Of a DNA stretch of 64,000 bases, positions 35,660 to 45,042 are shown piece after piece; position 1 is the stretch's first letter, and every line of letters starts with the position of its first letter. A program made the translations under genes and the position numbers. Origin of the DNA: Akkermansiaceae bacterium. Lineage in GTDB: Bacteria; Verrucomicrobiota; Verrucomicrobiia; Verrucomicrobiales; Akkermansiaceae. Under the pieces are notes generated by a model, which had not been told where the DNA came from, did no database searches, and was given only the letters and a program-made list of their open reading frames with translations. The stretch is from positions 667,226-731,225 of the forward strand of contig CP059069.1 of NCBI GenBank assembly GCA_017798145.1, given 5' to 3'.

Positions 35660-36898
35660 TTATGGAAGGGAATGGATCGCCAGGCGGGGGACTGCGGTCA
35701 CGAAGGAGCCTCCCCATCCGCGGATTTCATGGAGCTGGGCGATCACCTCTTCCCTCAGGTTCCATGGCAGGATGACGATGTAATCCGGCTTTTCCCCCAT
35801 GATGCGGGAAGGCTCCACGATGGGGATCCTGCTGCCGGGCATGAACTTGCCCTGCTTTGCGGGGTTGATGTCCGCGACGAATGAGATCAGGTCGCCGCGT
35901 ATCCCCGCAAAGTTCATCAGCGTGTTCCCCTTGGCGGCCGCGCCGTATGCGGCGACGGTTTTCCCTTGGCGCTTCGCCTCGATGAGGAATGCGAGGAAAT
36001 CGTCCTTCACCGTCTCGGCACGGGACTGGAAGGAGGAGTAGGTTTCCGCCAGGGTGAGCCCCGCCGATTCCTCGCGGGAGAGGATGTCATTCACGGACGG
36101 CAGCTCGGGCTGGTTCCCGGCGTTGCCAGCAAGCCCTGCGAACACCCGCAGGCTGCCGCCGTGTGTCGGGATTTCCTGCACGTCGAACACGCGCAGGCCG
36201 TTCGTCGCGAATACGCGGGCTACGGCGGTGAGGGAGAGATAGGAAAAGTGCTCGTGATATACCGTATCGAACTGGTTGTCGCCGATGAGATTGAGCAGAT
36301 GCGGAAACTCGAAGGTGGCCACGCCGTGGGGCTTGAGCAGGCGTGCGAAGCCGGAGACGAAGTCGTTGATGTCGGGCACGTGGGCGAGCACGTTGTTGGC
36401 GGCGGTCAGATCCGCGCCAAGGCCTTGCCCCACCATTTTTTCCGCAAGCGCGAGCCCGAAGAACTCGCCGATCACGCTGATCCCCTTGGCGCGGGCGGCG
36501 GCGGCGGTTCCGGCGGTGGGCTCGACTCCCGTGCATGGGATGCCGCGCTGCTGCACGAATTGCAAAAGGTAGCCGTCGTTCGCTGCAACCTCGACAACGT
36601 GGGATGACGCATCCAAGCCCAGCCTGCCCTGCATTTCCGAGACATAAGCCTCGGCATGCGCCACCCAGCTGGCGGAGCAACTGCTGTAATAGGCATACTC
36701 CGCATCAAAAAGCTCGTCGGCGGAAGCGGTGTCCTCCGTCTGCACGAGCCAGCATTTGTCGCAGGCTAGCACTTTGAGCGGATAATGGATCTCGCGTTTC
36801 GACAAGCTGCCGAGCGTAAGGTACGCGTTGGAAGGCGGTGCGGCACCGAGATCGAGGAAGGGCAGCGTGAGGGGATTGTTGCAGTGGCGGCAGTTCAT
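35660..36898 (-). CDS. NDP-sugar C-methyltransferase (TylC3/NovU-like)
   Basis: This is a 412-aa protein. The N-terminal zinc domain has CRHC (Cys3, Cys6) and ACDKC (Cys46, Cys49). A central SAM domain carries VEVAANDGYLLQF (~102-114). The catalytic block is VYHEHFSYLS (Tyr214, His215, Glu216, His217), as in the C-3-methyltransferases TcaB9/TylC3. A C-terminal Rossmann-like domain (GKTVAAYGAAAKGNTLMN, FVADINPAKQGKFMPGS, YIVILPWN) completes the family layout. Such enzymes methylate C3 of 4-keto-6-deoxy NDP-sugars. Here the sugar should be a CDP-hexose made by the overlapping rfbFG genes (inference). The start ATG 36898 overlaps the stop of the epimerase-like gene as ATGA. Confidence 0.9.
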   Translation of the reverse strand: MNCRHCNNPLTLPFLDLGAAPPSNAYLTLGSLSKREIHYPLKVLACDKCWLVQTEDTASADELFDAEYAYYSSCSASWVAHAEAYVSEMQGRLGLDASSHVVEVAANDGYLLQFVQQRGIPCTGVEPTAGTAAAARAKGISVIGEFFGLALAEKMVGQGLGADLTAANNVLAHVPDINDFVSGFARLLKPHGVATFEFPHLLNLIGDNQFDTVYHEHFSYLSLTAVARVFATNGLRVFDVQEIPTHGGSLRVFAGLAGNAGNQPELPSVNDILSREESAGLTLAETYSSFQSRAETVKDDFLAFLIEAKRQGKTVAAYGAAAKGNTLMNFAGIRGDLISFVADINPAKQGKFMPGSRIPIVEPSRIMGEKPDYIVILPWNLREEVIAQLHEIRGWGGSFVTAVPRLAIHSLP

Positions 36899-37440
36899 GG
36901 CACTTTTATGAGCGGGTGGGCTCCATCCCTTGCGGAGATGGCGCTGATGGGCAGCGGCCACTCGATGGCCAGCGCCGGGTCGCCGGGATTCAGCCCGCGC
37001 TCGGATGGCGCGTGATGTGCGGCGGTATGGAAGTAGAGCATTTCGCAGTCGTCTGTTAGCGTCTGGAAACCGTGGGCAAATCCCTCGGGGATAACCAGTG
37101 TTTTGTGATTTCCCGGGCTGAGCGTCTCGGCGTGCCAGCGGTGGAATGTCGGCGAACCGGGGCGCACATCGACGACGACATCAATTACCTCTCCGCGCAG
37201 GCAGGAGACGAATTTCATCTCGGCATGGGGCTCCGCCTGGAAATGCATGCCTCGCACGGTGCCCCGCGCTGCGGTGTGGGTCAGGTTGACCTGCAGGATG
37301 TGGCGCCCGCCCATGATTTCCGCAAGTTCGTCCGTGCATAGCAGTCGCTGGAGCGATCCCCGGTGATCCCCCAGGAGCCGCCGCTCCAGCACGCGGAGAC
37401 CTTCCAGCGGGGTGTCGGTGATCTCGAAGCGGTCGCTCAT
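36895..37440 (-). CDS. dTDP-4-dehydrorhamnose 3,5-epimerase-like protein with an altered active site
   Basis: This is a 181-aa cupin of the RmlC family. Conserved parts are HRGSLQRLLCTDEL, the base His66 in RGMHFQ, and VPEG-type IPEGFAHGFQTL. The catalytic Tyr region, usually ...YYxPxxERG, reads AAHHAPSERG: His142-His143 stand at the tyrosine positions. The protein may therefore only epimerise one centre, or act as an isomerase or binding partner on a 4-keto-6-deoxy CDP-sugar. Gene order (rfbF-rfbG-this-C-methyltransferase) points to action between dehydration and C-methylation. Both flanking junctions are ATGA overlaps. The family call is sure; the reaction is not. Confidence 0.85.
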   Translation of the reverse strand: MSDRFEITDTPLEGLRVLERRLLGDHRGSLQRLLCTDELAEIMGGRHILQVNLTHTAARGTVRGMHFQAEPHAEMKFVSCLRGEVIDVVVDVRPGSPTFHRWHAETLSPGNHKTLVIPEGFAHGFQTLTDDCEMLYFHTAAHHAPSERGLNPGDPALAIEWPLPISAISARDGAHPLIKVP

Positions 37441-38501
37441 GCGCGGGCTGATTCCTGGTAGTCGTTGATTTGCGCGAGAGTGACTTCATGCATCGCCTCC
37501 CCGGCAAGCCATGCGGTGTGCCAGGCGAGGGTTTTTCCCAAAGCCTCGCCCAGCGCCCAACGCGGGTGCCAAGCGAGATGGCGGCGCGCGGAGGAAATGT
37601 CCAGCGAGAGCAGACCCGCCTCATGCGGCACATCCGCATCCGCATTGCAGATGACCCGGGCGGTGCCACCCCACGCAGCGGCCAGCCTTTCGGCAACCTC
37701 CCCAACAGTGACATTATCGGCAGCTTCCGGACCGAAGTTCCATGCCCCGGCGGCGGCACGGCCAGGCTCCCGCAACAATGCCTCGGCTAGCGCCAGGTAG
37801 CCACCCAGCGGTTCGAGCACGTGCTGCCAGGGGCGCACCGCACCCGGGTAGCGGAGCCGAACCGGTTCGCCCGCTGCAAATGCGCGAAGGCAATCCGGCA
37901 CCAGGCGGTCAGCCGCCCAATCCCCCCCACCGATGACATTGCCCGCGCGTGCGGTGGCGATCCTCACCGGTGAATCCCTGAAAAAGCTGTCGCGCATGGA
38001 TGCGGTGACGATCTCGGCCGCCGCCTTGCTTGCGCTGTATGGATCATGCCCGCCGAGGCGGTCTCCCTCACGGTACGGATGCACCCATTCGCGGTTCTCA
38101 TAGACCTTGTCCGTGGTCACGATGACAACGGCCTTGACCGATGGCACGGAGCGCACAGCCTGCAGGAGGTTGGCGGTTCCGATCACGTTCGTAACGAAGG
38201 TGCCGAGCGGATCCGAATAGCTAGCCCTCACCAGCGGCTGTGCCGCCAGGTGGAAAACGGCCTCCGGCTGCGCGTCCGACATGGCCTGGCTGAGACGGGC
38301 GGCATCGGCGAGATCGGCGCGCACATCCGAAGCGAGCGCGGAAGCGACCCCAGCCACCTCGAACACCGAGGGCTCGGTCGGCGGATCGAGGGCATAGCCA
38401 TGCACCCTGGAACCAAGCGAGTGAAGCCAGAGGGAAAGCCAGGATCCCTTGAAACCTGTGTGCCCTGTCAGGAAAATGTCCTTGTCTTGCCAGATTGTCA
38501 T
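37437..38501 (-). CDS. rfbG: CDP-glucose 4,6-dehydratase
   Basis: RfbG turns CDP-glucose into CDP-4-keto-6-deoxyglucose. The product is a 354-aa SDR enzyme with the nucleotide-binding start LTGHTGFKGSWLSLWL, FHLAAQPLVRASYSDP, and the active-site DPYSASKAAAEI (Tyr/Lys pair). VIGGGDWAADRLVPD and WQHVLEPLGGYL are signature stretches that separate CDP-glucose dehydratases from dTDP-glucose dehydratases. It lies 10 bp after rfbF and overlaps the epimerase-like gene by ATGA. It is cytosolic and supplies the branch point of the deoxysugar made by this cluster. Confidence 0.94.
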   Translation of the reverse strand: MTIWQDKDIFLTGHTGFKGSWLSLWLHSLGSRVHGYALDPPTEPSVFEVAGVASALASDVRADLADAARLSQAMSDAQPEAVFHLAAQPLVRASYSDPLGTFVTNVIGTANLLQAVRSVPSVKAVVIVTTDKVYENREWVHPYREGDRLGGHDPYSASKAAAEIVTASMRDSFFRDSPVRIATARAGNVIGGGDWAADRLVPDCLRAFAAGEPVRLRYPGAVRPWQHVLEPLGGYLALAEALLREPGRAAAGAWNFGPEAADNVTVGEVAERLAAAWGGTARVICNADADVPHEAGLLSLDISSARRHLAWHPRWALGEALGKTLAWHTAWLAGEAMHEVTLAQINDYQESARA

Positions 38502-38511
38502 GATGCGTCCC

Positions 38512-39282
38512 TTACCAGGATTTCCACGGCGCCTTGCCTGATTCCCACAGCGTTTCTAACAGGTTTTTCTCGCGCAGCGTGTCCATCGGCTGCCAGAACC
38601 CGTGATGGGTGTATGCTGCCAGGCGCCCTGTTTCCGCCAATGTGCGGAGCGGCTCGTTTTCCCACGAACAATCATCGCCGTGGATGAGGTCGATGCATTT
38701 TGGCGACAGCACGAAAAACCCCCCGTTGATGAATCCACCGTCGCCCTTGGGTTTTTCCGCAAAGCCGGTGACCCGCTCCCCGTCCATCTCAAGTGCGCCG
38801 TATCTCCCCGGCGGCTGGACGGCGGTCACCGTGGCGTCCAGCCCGTGGGTGTGATGGAACCTGATCAGCGCGGTGATATCGACATCGGAAAGGCCATCCC
38901 CGTATGTCATGCAGAAGGCATCCTCATTCTCCAGATACGATGCCGCGCGCCTGATGCGCCCACCGGTCAGGGTCTCCTCGCCGGTATCGATCAAGGTCAC
39001 CCGCCACGGCTCCGCATTGCGTTGGTGCACATCCATCGTGTTGTGCTCCATGTCGAACGTCACATCCGACATGTGGAGGAAATAATTCGCGAAGTATTCC
39101 TTGATGATATAACCCTTGTAACCGCAGCAGATGATGAAGTCGTTCACCCCGTGGGCGGAGTATGTTTTCATCAGGTGCCAAAGTATGGGCTTGCCGCCGA
39201 CCTCGATCATTGGCTTGGGCTTGAGGTGGGTTTCCTCGGAAATCCGGGTTCCGAGGCCACCCGCTAGGATGACGGCTTTCAT
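38512..39282 (-). CDS. rfbF: Glucose-1-phosphate cytidylyltransferase
   Basis: RfbF makes CDP-glucose from CTP and glucose-1-phosphate. The product is a 256-aa nucleotidyltransferase with the N-terminal [19 protein letters not shown] loop, [12 protein letters not shown] (metal-binding Asp), [13 protein letters not shown] and [13 protein letters not shown]. These features, especially the Glu-Glu in the first loop, are those of the CDP-glucose rather than dTDP-glucose synthases. ATG 39282 begins MKAVILAGG and overlaps the preceding small gene by ATGA. It is the first committed enzyme of the CDP-hexose set. Confidence 0.95.
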   Translation of the reverse strand: MKAVILAGGLGTRISEETHLKPKPMIEVGGKPILWHLMKTYSAHGVNDFIICCGYKGYIIKEYFANYFLHMSDVTFDMEHNTMDVHQRNAEPWRVTLIDTGEETLTGGRIRRAASYLENEDAFCMTYGDGLSDVDITALIRFHHTHGLDATVTAVQPPGRYGALEMDGERVTGFAEKPKGDGGFINGGFFVLSPKCIDLIHGDDCSWENEPLRTLAETGRLAAYTHHGFWQPMDTLREKNLLETLWESGKAPWKSW

Positions 39283-39608
39283 GGAAATCTCATGGTATAA
39301 GTTTTTGTTTCGATCCAGAGCGCCTGTCTCAGGCATTCCCCTCCGTGCAAACAGATCTCATCAACCCCGAAGATACCGGCATGGCAGCATCTCTCATGCT
39401 CGAGGTAGGCGCGGATATCCGGCGAGCAGCAAATATCCTCGACCGGGATGGCCCTCGTGGGGAATTTCGTGAAATCGATGCCCTCGGGGAGATCCGCTAC
39501 GAGCAGATCCTGCTCACCGGCTCCCGAAGCACCGGGGATCGAAGGCAGCATCCGATGGCTCCGAAGGTAGCGGTAGGGTCTGATGTGGTGGCGTGCCTTG
39601 GCGATCAT
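39279..39608 (-). CDS. Small protein of unknown function in the glycan operon
   Basis: This is a 109-aa soluble protein that I do not recognise. It has a basic N-terminus ([20 protein letters not shown]), a segment [25 protein letters not shown], and a Cys-rich middle ([23 protein letters not shown]). It may be a remnant or a truncated acetyltransferase-like domain, but that is only a guess from the strand-like ending ([13 protein letters not shown]). Coding status is supported by its position: it lies 13 bp after the dehydrogenase stop and its own stop overlaps rfbF by ATGA. The codon use looks like its neighbours. Confidence 0.6.
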   Translation of the reverse strand: MIAKARHHIRPYRYLRSHRMLPSIPGASGAGEQDLLVADLPEGIDFTKFPTRAIPVEDICCSPDIRAYLEHERCCHAGIFGVDEICLHGGECLRQALWIETKTYTMRFP

Positions 39609-39621
39609 GGTTGGGGGAAAA

Positions 39622-40899
39622 TCACGCCTGGCGGTAACTTACCGGGCGGTTGGCGGGCGGGACAGCGTTGCGGGTGTCCACCAGCGGACACGTGTAGCGG
39701 GAGAAATCGTGGGTCTTGTACCCATCGTGGCCGGTCGATAGGACGATCAGGTCGTATTCGTCGGTGAGCGCCACCACGGATTTCCTGCCCGCGTATTCCG
39801 CATGCTCGCGGGTCATCGGGATCACGGGCACGTGGGGATCGTGGTAAAACACCTCGCCGCCAAGCGCCTCGAATTTCTCGATAAGCTTATAGGTGGGCGA
39901 TTCGCGGTCATCATCGACGTTCGCCTTGTAGGCCAAACCTAAAAGCAGGATCTTCGCACCCTTGATCGCCTTGCCGTCGTTGTTGAGGGCTTCGAAACAG
40001 ACCTTCACCACGTGATCCGGCATGGCAGTGTTGATCTCACCCGCCAACTCGATGAAACGCGTGTGTTGGCCGAATTCACGGGCTTTCCAGCTGAGGTAAA
40101 AAGGATCGATGGGGATGCAGTGCCCGCCCAGTCCGGGGCCGGGGTAGAAGGGCATGAATCCGAAGGGCTTTGTTTTCGCCGCCTCGATGACCTCCCAGAT
40201 ATCGATGTCCATCGCGCCGTAAACGACTTTGAGCTCGTTCACGAGGGCGATGTTCACGGAGCGGAAAATGTTCTCAAGGAGCTTGGTGGCCTCGGCGACG
40301 CGGCAGGAACTGACCGGCACGAGTTTCTGGATCGCGATGCCGTATACCTCCATGGCTTTCTCAAGGCACTTCGGCGTGAGGCCGCCGACAACCTTGGGGA
40401 TGATCGCGACCTTGCTGTCGGGATTGCCGGGATCCTCGCGTTCGGGGGAAAATGCGAGGTGGAAATCAACGCCCGCCTTTTTCCCGGATCCCTTCTCCAA
40501 AACCTCAAGGAGCTCGCCGTCCGTGGTGCCCGGGTAGGTGGTGGATTCGAGGACGACGATCGCCCCATCCCTGAGGAAAGGCGCGATGGTTTTCCCGGTT
40601 TCCAACACATAGCTGAGATCAGGCTCGCGGAAATGGCTGAGCGGTGTTGGCACACAGAGGATGACCGCATCGGTCTCCGCAATGCGGGAGAAGTCCGTGG
40701 ACGCATCCAGCATCCCAGCCGATGTCTGGGCGCTTATCTCATCGCCCGATACGTGCTTGATGTAGCTATTCCCGGCGAGGATGGCATCGGTTTTCTTTGG
40801 ATCAATATCCAGCCCGAGAACCTTCGCTCCGGAACGTGCGAACTGGAGGGCGAGGGGCAAACCGACATATCCGAGTCCTACGATGGCAATGTGTCTCAT
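39622..40899 (-). CDS. Nucleotide-sugar dehydrogenase (UDP-N-acetylglucosamine/mannosamine 6-dehydrogenase type)
   Basis: This is a 425-aa NAD-dependent enzyme that oxidises the C6 of a UDP-amino sugar to the uronate (WbpA/WecC class). The Rossmann start is IAIVGLGYVGLPLALQFA. LCVPTPLSHFREPDLSYV and ESTTYPGTTDGE are typical. The central helix has the conserved NIFRSVNIALVNELKVVY. The catalytic Cys is in PGPGLGGHCIPIDPFYLSW. C-terminal features (GLAYKANVDDDRESP, LSTGHDGY) fit WbpA rather than UDP-glucose dehydrogenase. It lies 52 bp after the GT4 gene. The product should feed glycan synthesis with an acidic sugar. Confidence 0.92.
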   Translation of the reverse strand: MRHIAIVGLGYVGLPLALQFARSGAKVLGLDIDPKKTDAILAGNSYIKHVSGDEISAQTSAGMLDASTDFSRIAETDAVILCVPTPLSHFREPDLSYVLETGKTIAPFLRDGAIVVLESTTYPGTTDGELLEVLEKGSGKKAGVDFHLAFSPEREDPGNPDSKVAIIPKVVGGLTPKCLEKAMEVYGIAIQKLVPVSSCRVAEATKLLENIFRSVNIALVNELKVVYGAMDIDIWEVIEAAKTKPFGFMPFYPGPGLGGHCIPIDPFYLSWKAREFGQHTRFIELAGEINTAMPDHVVKVCFEALNNDGKAIKGAKILLLGLAYKANVDDDRESPTYKLIEKFEALGGEVFYHDPHVPVIPMTREHAEYAGRKSVVALTDEYDLIVLSTGHDGYKTHDFSRYTCPLVDTRNAVPPANRPVSYRQA

Positions 40900-40951
40900 T
40901 CGTCGGCCCGATTCTTCTCATGCCGTGGGGGCAGATGGTAGAAGTTTTTTC

Positions 40952-42052
40952 TCAACGGGTGGATTTGAGCAGATCCGCATACAGATCCAGGGTGTCCCGG
41001 CACATGGCTTCGAGAGTGTACATCCCTTCCGCAAGGAGCGGTTTCGGCTTGGAGGCGAGGATGGCTTTGGCAGTCGCGATGAGCCGTCCGGTGTCCCCGA
41101 GGGGCACTTTCCCCTCGGGAAAAACATGGGTGAGCAGCTCCCCCACCCCGCCGCAATCGTAGCCGAGCACCGGTTTCCCGAGCGCCATCGCCTCAAGCAC
41201 GGTGCGTCCGAAGGATTCCGGCTGCTGCGAGAGCGCGCAGACCACATCGCTAACGGCCATGACCTCGCGTACATCGCTGCGGTGCCCGAGGAATGTGACG
41301 CGATCCTGCATGCCCAGCTCGGCGAGCTTTTCCCGGAGTTCCCCGAGATATGCCTTTTTCTTCGGATGGGTGTCGCCAGCCACAAGCCCATGAACCCCTT
41401 CCAGAGCCGCGATCAGCTTGAAAAAATCACCATGCCCCTTGAGCCGTGTGATCCGGCCGGGCAGAAGAAACAGCGTTTTCCCCTCCAGCTCCGGGTGCCG
41501 GGATTCCCATTCCGAGAGCCAGGCTGCATCCGGACGGTATCCGGCGGGATAAGCCCCCGGTTCGATCCCCCTGTGGATCACGGTGATCCTGCTTTCGGGA
41601 ACCGCCGGATAATTCTCTTGGATATATTGCCGGATGCATTCGGATACGGCGATCACCCGCTCCCCCTTCGTCATCACCGCAGAATAGCGGTTCACGGAAT
41701 AGAAACCATGGACGGTGCTGACCAAGCGGGGCCGGGTTTCGGGATCCATCTTGCGCCACGCCAGCCATGAGATCCAGCCCGGCACCCGCGAGCGGAAATG
41801 GAGGATATCGGGCTTCTCCTTTTCTAACAATCTTCGGAAAGGCCTCGCATGGAACAGCGAGCCCAGGCTTTTCCTATGCACGGGCATTGCAATGTGGCGC
41901 GCCCCGGAATGTTCCAATGCCTCCACCAACCTGCCGCCGTTGGAGACCACCACCGCCTCATGCCCATGCTTCACCAGGAAACCCGCCACTTCCAGCGTGC
42001 CGCGCTCCACCCCTCCGGAATTCAGCTCCGGCAGCACCTGCATCACTTTCAT
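40952..42052 (-). CDS. Glycosyltransferase family 4 protein
   Basis: This is a 366-aa GT-B-fold enzyme. The acceptor-side start is [25 protein letters not shown], typical of WaaG/capsule GT4 enzymes. Donor-side signatures include [43 protein letters not shown] and [28 protein letters not shown], in which the E-x7-E pair binds the nucleotide sugar. The sugar is unknown. The protein may be membrane-associated. Its start overlaps the Hsp70 stop as ATGA (42049-42052), so translation of the two is linked. It starts the glycosyl part of the operon. Confidence 0.9.
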   Translation of the reverse strand: MKVMQVLPELNSGGVERGTLEVAGFLVKHGHEAVVVSNGGRLVEALEHSGARHIAMPVHRKSLGSLFHARPFRRLLEKEKPDILHFRSRVPGWISWLAWRKMDPETRPRLVSTVHGFYSVNRYSAVMTKGERVIAVSECIRQYIQENYPAVPESRITVIHRGIEPGAYPAGYRPDAAWLSEWESRHPELEGKTLFLLPGRITRLKGHGDFFKLIAALEGVHGLVAGDTHPKKKAYLGELREKLAELGMQDRVTFLGHRSDVREVMAVSDVVCALSQQPESFGRTVLEAMALGKPVLGYDCGGVGELLTHVFPEGKVPLGDTGRLIATAKAILASKPKPLLAEGMYTLEAMCRDTLDLYADLLKSTR

Positions 42053-43785
42053 ACGCCCATTTCCCTTTCCAGGGCCTCTGCCATCGCCGCCTCCAGAAGC
42101 CTTGCGGCGGCGGCTTCGGTGGCCTGATCGAGCTTTTGCACTGCGGCTTTCAGGGGGTTGGGTGCACCTTTTCCCAAGGCGGCTTTCACCTCGTCATAAG
42201 CGGCATTGATTTCCTCCTTCTCGGCTTCCTCCGCCAAGCCCTGGGATAGGAGCATCTCAACGGCGGGCAGAAGCTCCTCGGCCTTGATCCTCGCCTCGGT
42301 GAAAATGCGCTCGGACATGTCATCGAACGCATACTCGACGGAGGCGCTCACCATTTCTTCCACCGCCGCGTCATCCACGTTCACCGCAGAGCTTTCGATG
42401 TTCACCACCACATCCTTGCCCGTCGAGACCTCCCGCGCCAACACCTCCAGGATGCCGTCCGCATCGATCTTGAACTGCACGCCGATCCTCGCCTGCCCTT
42501 TCGGCAACCGTTCCATCTCCACCTCGAATTTCCCCAGCTCCCAGTTGTCCCGTGCCATCTCGCGCTCGCCCTGGAGGACGCGGACTCCCATTCTCACTTG
42601 GTTGTCGGCGGCGTTCGTGAACATCTCCCCGGCCTTGCAAGGGATGGTGGTGTTGCGTGGGATGATGACGTTCATCAGCCCGCCAAAAGTCTCGATCCCG
42701 AGGCTGAGAGGGGTGACATCCAGCAGAACCATCTTCCGCATCGCGCCGCTCATCACCCCCGCCTGGATCGTCGCCCCCAGCGCGATCGCCTCGTCTGGAT
42801 GCTGGGTCACATCGACCTCCCGCCCGAAGAAATCCGCCACCGCCGCCCTGACCGCCGGCATCCGCGTGCTGCCGCCCACCAGCACCACCGCATCCAGGTC
42901 GCCGGTCTCGAGCCCGCTGTCGATCATCGCCTGGCGGCAGCATTTCAGGGTCTTCGCGATCCATCCCTTGGTCATCGCATCGAGTTCCGCACGCGTGATG
43001 GTTTTCGTGAAACTGTTCTCCCCGTCATAGAACGGAATCATGACCTCGCAGACCATCTGATCGGAAAGGGTGCGCTTGGCATTCTCCGCCCCCTCCATGA
43101 ACTTGCACCGCATGCTCTCGGAAAGTTCCGGGAGGCCATCTGTCAGGAGTGAGAAAATCATCCCGTCCACATCATCCCCGCCGAGCCGGGTGTCCCCATG
43201 CGTGGCGAGCACCTGGAAAACGCCGCCCTCCATCTCAAGGATGGTCAGGTCGAAGGTTCCGCCGCCTAGGTCGTAGACGGCCACACGCGCCCTGTCCCTG
43301 AGCTTGTCCAGCCCGTAGGCAAGCGCTGCGGCCGTAGGCTCGTTGATGATGCGCAGCACCTCCAGCCCCGCAAGCTCCCCGGCACGCTTCGTCGCGGCAC
43401 GCTGGGCGTCGTTGAAATAGGCGGGGACGGTGATCACCGCTTTCGAAAGCTCCGCCCCGATCCGCCACTGCGCGATCCGTTTCAGCTCCTTGAGAATCTC
43501 CGCGCTCACCTCCTCGGGGCTTTTCCCGACGTGCGCCAGGACGGAGTCCCCGGCCGCATCCGCCCCGATCCAGCGCTTCACGCTGCTGACCACGCGCAGC
43601 GGATCGGCCGCCCTGCGCCGCAGCGCCTTGCGCCCCACCTCCACGCTGCCGTCTTTGCCATACCACACCACGCTGGGCATGATGCGTTTCCCCTCCTCGT
43701 CCGCCAGGAGGATGGGAAAGCCGGAATCCACCACACCCACAGCCGAATGGGTCGTCCCGAGATCGATTCCGAGGATTGTCTCCAA
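42049..43785 (-). CDS. Hsp70 (DnaK/HscA-like) family chaperone
   Basis: This is a 578-aa Hsp70. The ATPase domain has [67 protein letters not shown], and [13 protein letters not shown]. The substrate domain begins [14 protein letters not shown] and the helical lid is short ([23 protein letters not shown]). It is shorter than DnaK (~640) and lacks a long lid tail, resembling HscA-like paralogues. No DnaJ or GrpE is nearby. I use TTG 43785: AGGA lies 9 bases upstream and the stop of the lipoprotein gene is only 1 base away. An earlier in-frame start at 43830 would add fifteen unrelated residues. ATGA overlap with the GT4 gene. Confidence 0.9.
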   Translation of the reverse strand: METILGIDLGTTHSAVGVVDSGFPILLADEEGKRIMPSVVWYGKDGSVEVGRKALRRRAADPLRVVSSVKRWIGADAAGDSVLAHVGKSPEEVSAEILKELKRIAQWRIGAELSKAVITVPAYFNDAQRAATKRAGELAGLEVLRIINEPTAAALAYGLDKLRDRARVAVYDLGGGTFDLTILEMEGGVFQVLATHGDTRLGGDDVDGMIFSLLTDGLPELSESMRCKFMEGAENAKRTLSDQMVCEVMIPFYDGENSFTKTITRAELDAMTKGWIAKTLKCCRQAMIDSGLETGDLDAVVLVGGSTRMPAVRAAVADFFGREVDVTQHPDEAIALGATIQAGVMSGAMRKMVLLDVTPLSLGIETFGGLMNVIIPRNTTIPCKAGEMFTNAADNQVRMGVRVLQGEREMARDNWELGKFEVEMERLPKGQARIGVQFKIDADGILEVLAREVSTGKDVVVNIESSAVNVDDAAVEEMVSASVEYAFDDMSERIFTEARIKAEELLPAVEMLLSQGLAEEAEKEEINAAYDEVKAALGKGAPNPLKAAVQKLDQATEAAAARLLEAAMAEALEREMGV

Positions 43786-43786
43786 A

Positions 43787-44170
43787 CTAAGGTATCCTGA
43801 AAATTTTCCCGTTCGAGGGATCTTTCGCAAGCTGCCCGGAGCGGAAGCCCTCTACATCGATCACGTTGTAAGGGGCGTAGGGGCTGATCACCTGATTCGG
43901 ATTGTCCGTGCGCTCAGCGCTCGGATATTGGTCACGCGTCGGCTGCGGGGCGGGCTGCGGCTCGGGGGGCAGTTCCATCCCTGTGCCGTATCGGCCATCC
44001 GGCTGTCCGTAGCGATTTTCAGGCTGCTGGTAGCGCCCGCCAGGATAGCTCTGGCGCTGATCCCGCCCATACGGGCCACTACGCGGCTCGGGGCCGACGG
44101 GAAGTGGCTCGCAGGAAACGAGGAGCAGGCATCCGGCGAGGCCTGCGGTGATAAGGTGGGGCTTGGTCAT
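43787..44170 (-). CDS. Small Pro/Gln-rich lipoprotein
   Basis: This 127-aa lipoprotein has a signal peptide ending LLLVSC (lipobox, Cys20). The mature part is low-complexity, rich in Pro, Gln, Arg, Tyr and Gly ([33 protein letters not shown]). A short ordered C-terminus ([26 protein letters not shown]) looks like the conserved tail that anchors or binds a partner. I infer outer-membrane or periplasmic location. The function is unknown. It lies between hpnD (26-bp gap) and the Hsp70 gene (1 base), in the same leftward run. Confidence 0.75.
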   Translation of the reverse strand: MTKPHLITAGLAGCLLLVSCEPLPVGPEPRSGPYGRDQRQSYPGGRYQQPENRYGQPDGRYGTGMELPPEPQPAPQPTRDQYPSAERTDNPNQVISPYAPYNVIDVEGFRSGQLAKDPSNGKIFRIP

Positions 44171-44196
44171 GGTTTTCAGACGTTTCTGGGTTCGGT

Positions 44197-45036
44197 TTAT
44201 TCGTTCCTTCGCCTCGCGGCAATCAGATGTTTCGAGAGGATAGCCAGTTTGCGGGCTTTTGAAACAGAATAACGCTTCGAGAAAACCTGGAATTTGCCGT
44301 CCCGCATCTTGCCCAGGAGAGCCCGGTAGATTTCCGCCATGATCCTCGCGGGGACGAGCGCCGCCCGATCCACCTCAGGCATGATTTTCTCCGCCTCCGC
44401 GAAGAGATGCTCCGCCCGCTCCGCCTCGTAGGACATGAGCGCGAGAAAACGGCCGTCATACACTTTCCCGATGAGATCGCGCTCGGAGTATTGAAAGCGG
44501 ATCAGGTCGTTGATCGGCAGGTAGATGCGTCCTCCGTTCGCCAGATCCTCGCCGACATCGCGGAGTATGTTGGTGAGTTGCAGCGCATTGCCCAGCAGCT
44601 CCGCATACTTGTCGGAATCCGCATGCACGCAGCCGAAAATCCGCGTGCACACCAGCCCGACCACGCCGGCCACCTTCCAGTTGTATCTGGAAAGCTCCTC
44701 CCATCCCTGGAAACGCTGCACCTCCAGATCCATCCCGCAGCCCGCCACGATATCCAGCAGCCACTCCGCCGGTATCCCCCGCCGCGCCATCATTTGCTCC
44801 AGCTCCTTGCCGAGACCATGGCCATCGGAAAAACCTTTCCGTATCCCATCCTCCCACTCCCGGAGAGCCTTCCGCCTCTCCTCCTTCGGCACCCTCGCAT
44901 CATCCGCGATGTCATCCACCGTCCGGCAGAAGGCATAGAAAATCACCGTGTCATCACGCCTGTCCTTGGGCAGGATCCGCAGCGCGAACGCCAGGTTCGA
45001 CTTCGCCTTCCAGGTGATCTCAGAGGCGCTTTCCAC
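44197..45036 (-). CDS. Squalene/phytoene synthase family, presqualene-diphosphate synthase-like
   Basis: This is a 279-aa trans-isoprenyl diphosphate condensing enzyme. The two aspartate-rich motifs are present: VDDIADD (first, with FCRTVDD) and LRDVGED (second, in LTNILRDVGEDLANGGRIYLP). SRYNWKVAGVVGLVCTRIFG matches the HpnD branch (presqualene diphosphate synthase), which condenses two farnesyl diphosphates on the way to squalene and hopanoids. A carotenoid role (CrtB) cannot be excluded because hpnC/hpnE or crtI are not in the window. dxr at the left edge supplies precursors. It lies 6 bp after lepB and is probably co-transcribed. Confidence 0.85.
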   Translation of the reverse strand: MESASEITWKAKSNLAFALRILPKDRRDDTVIFYAFCRTVDDIADDARVPKEERRKALREWEDGIRKGFSDGHGLGKELEQMMARRGIPAEWLLDIVAGCGMDLEVQRFQGWEELSRYNWKVAGVVGLVCTRIFGCVHADSDKYAELLGNALQLTNILRDVGEDLANGGRIYLPINDLIRFQYSERDLIGKVYDGRFLALMSYEAERAEHLFAEAEKIMPEVDRAALVPARIMAEIYRALLGKMRDGKFQVFSKRYSVSKARKLAILSKHLIAARRRNE

Positions 45037-45042
45037 GGCGGG

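Noticed and set aside
42206-43030. Rightward open frames across the Hsp70, alaS and mla genes
   Set aside because: They are shadows of strongly conserved genes on the other strand, with Ser/Arg/Pro-rich translations and no start signals.
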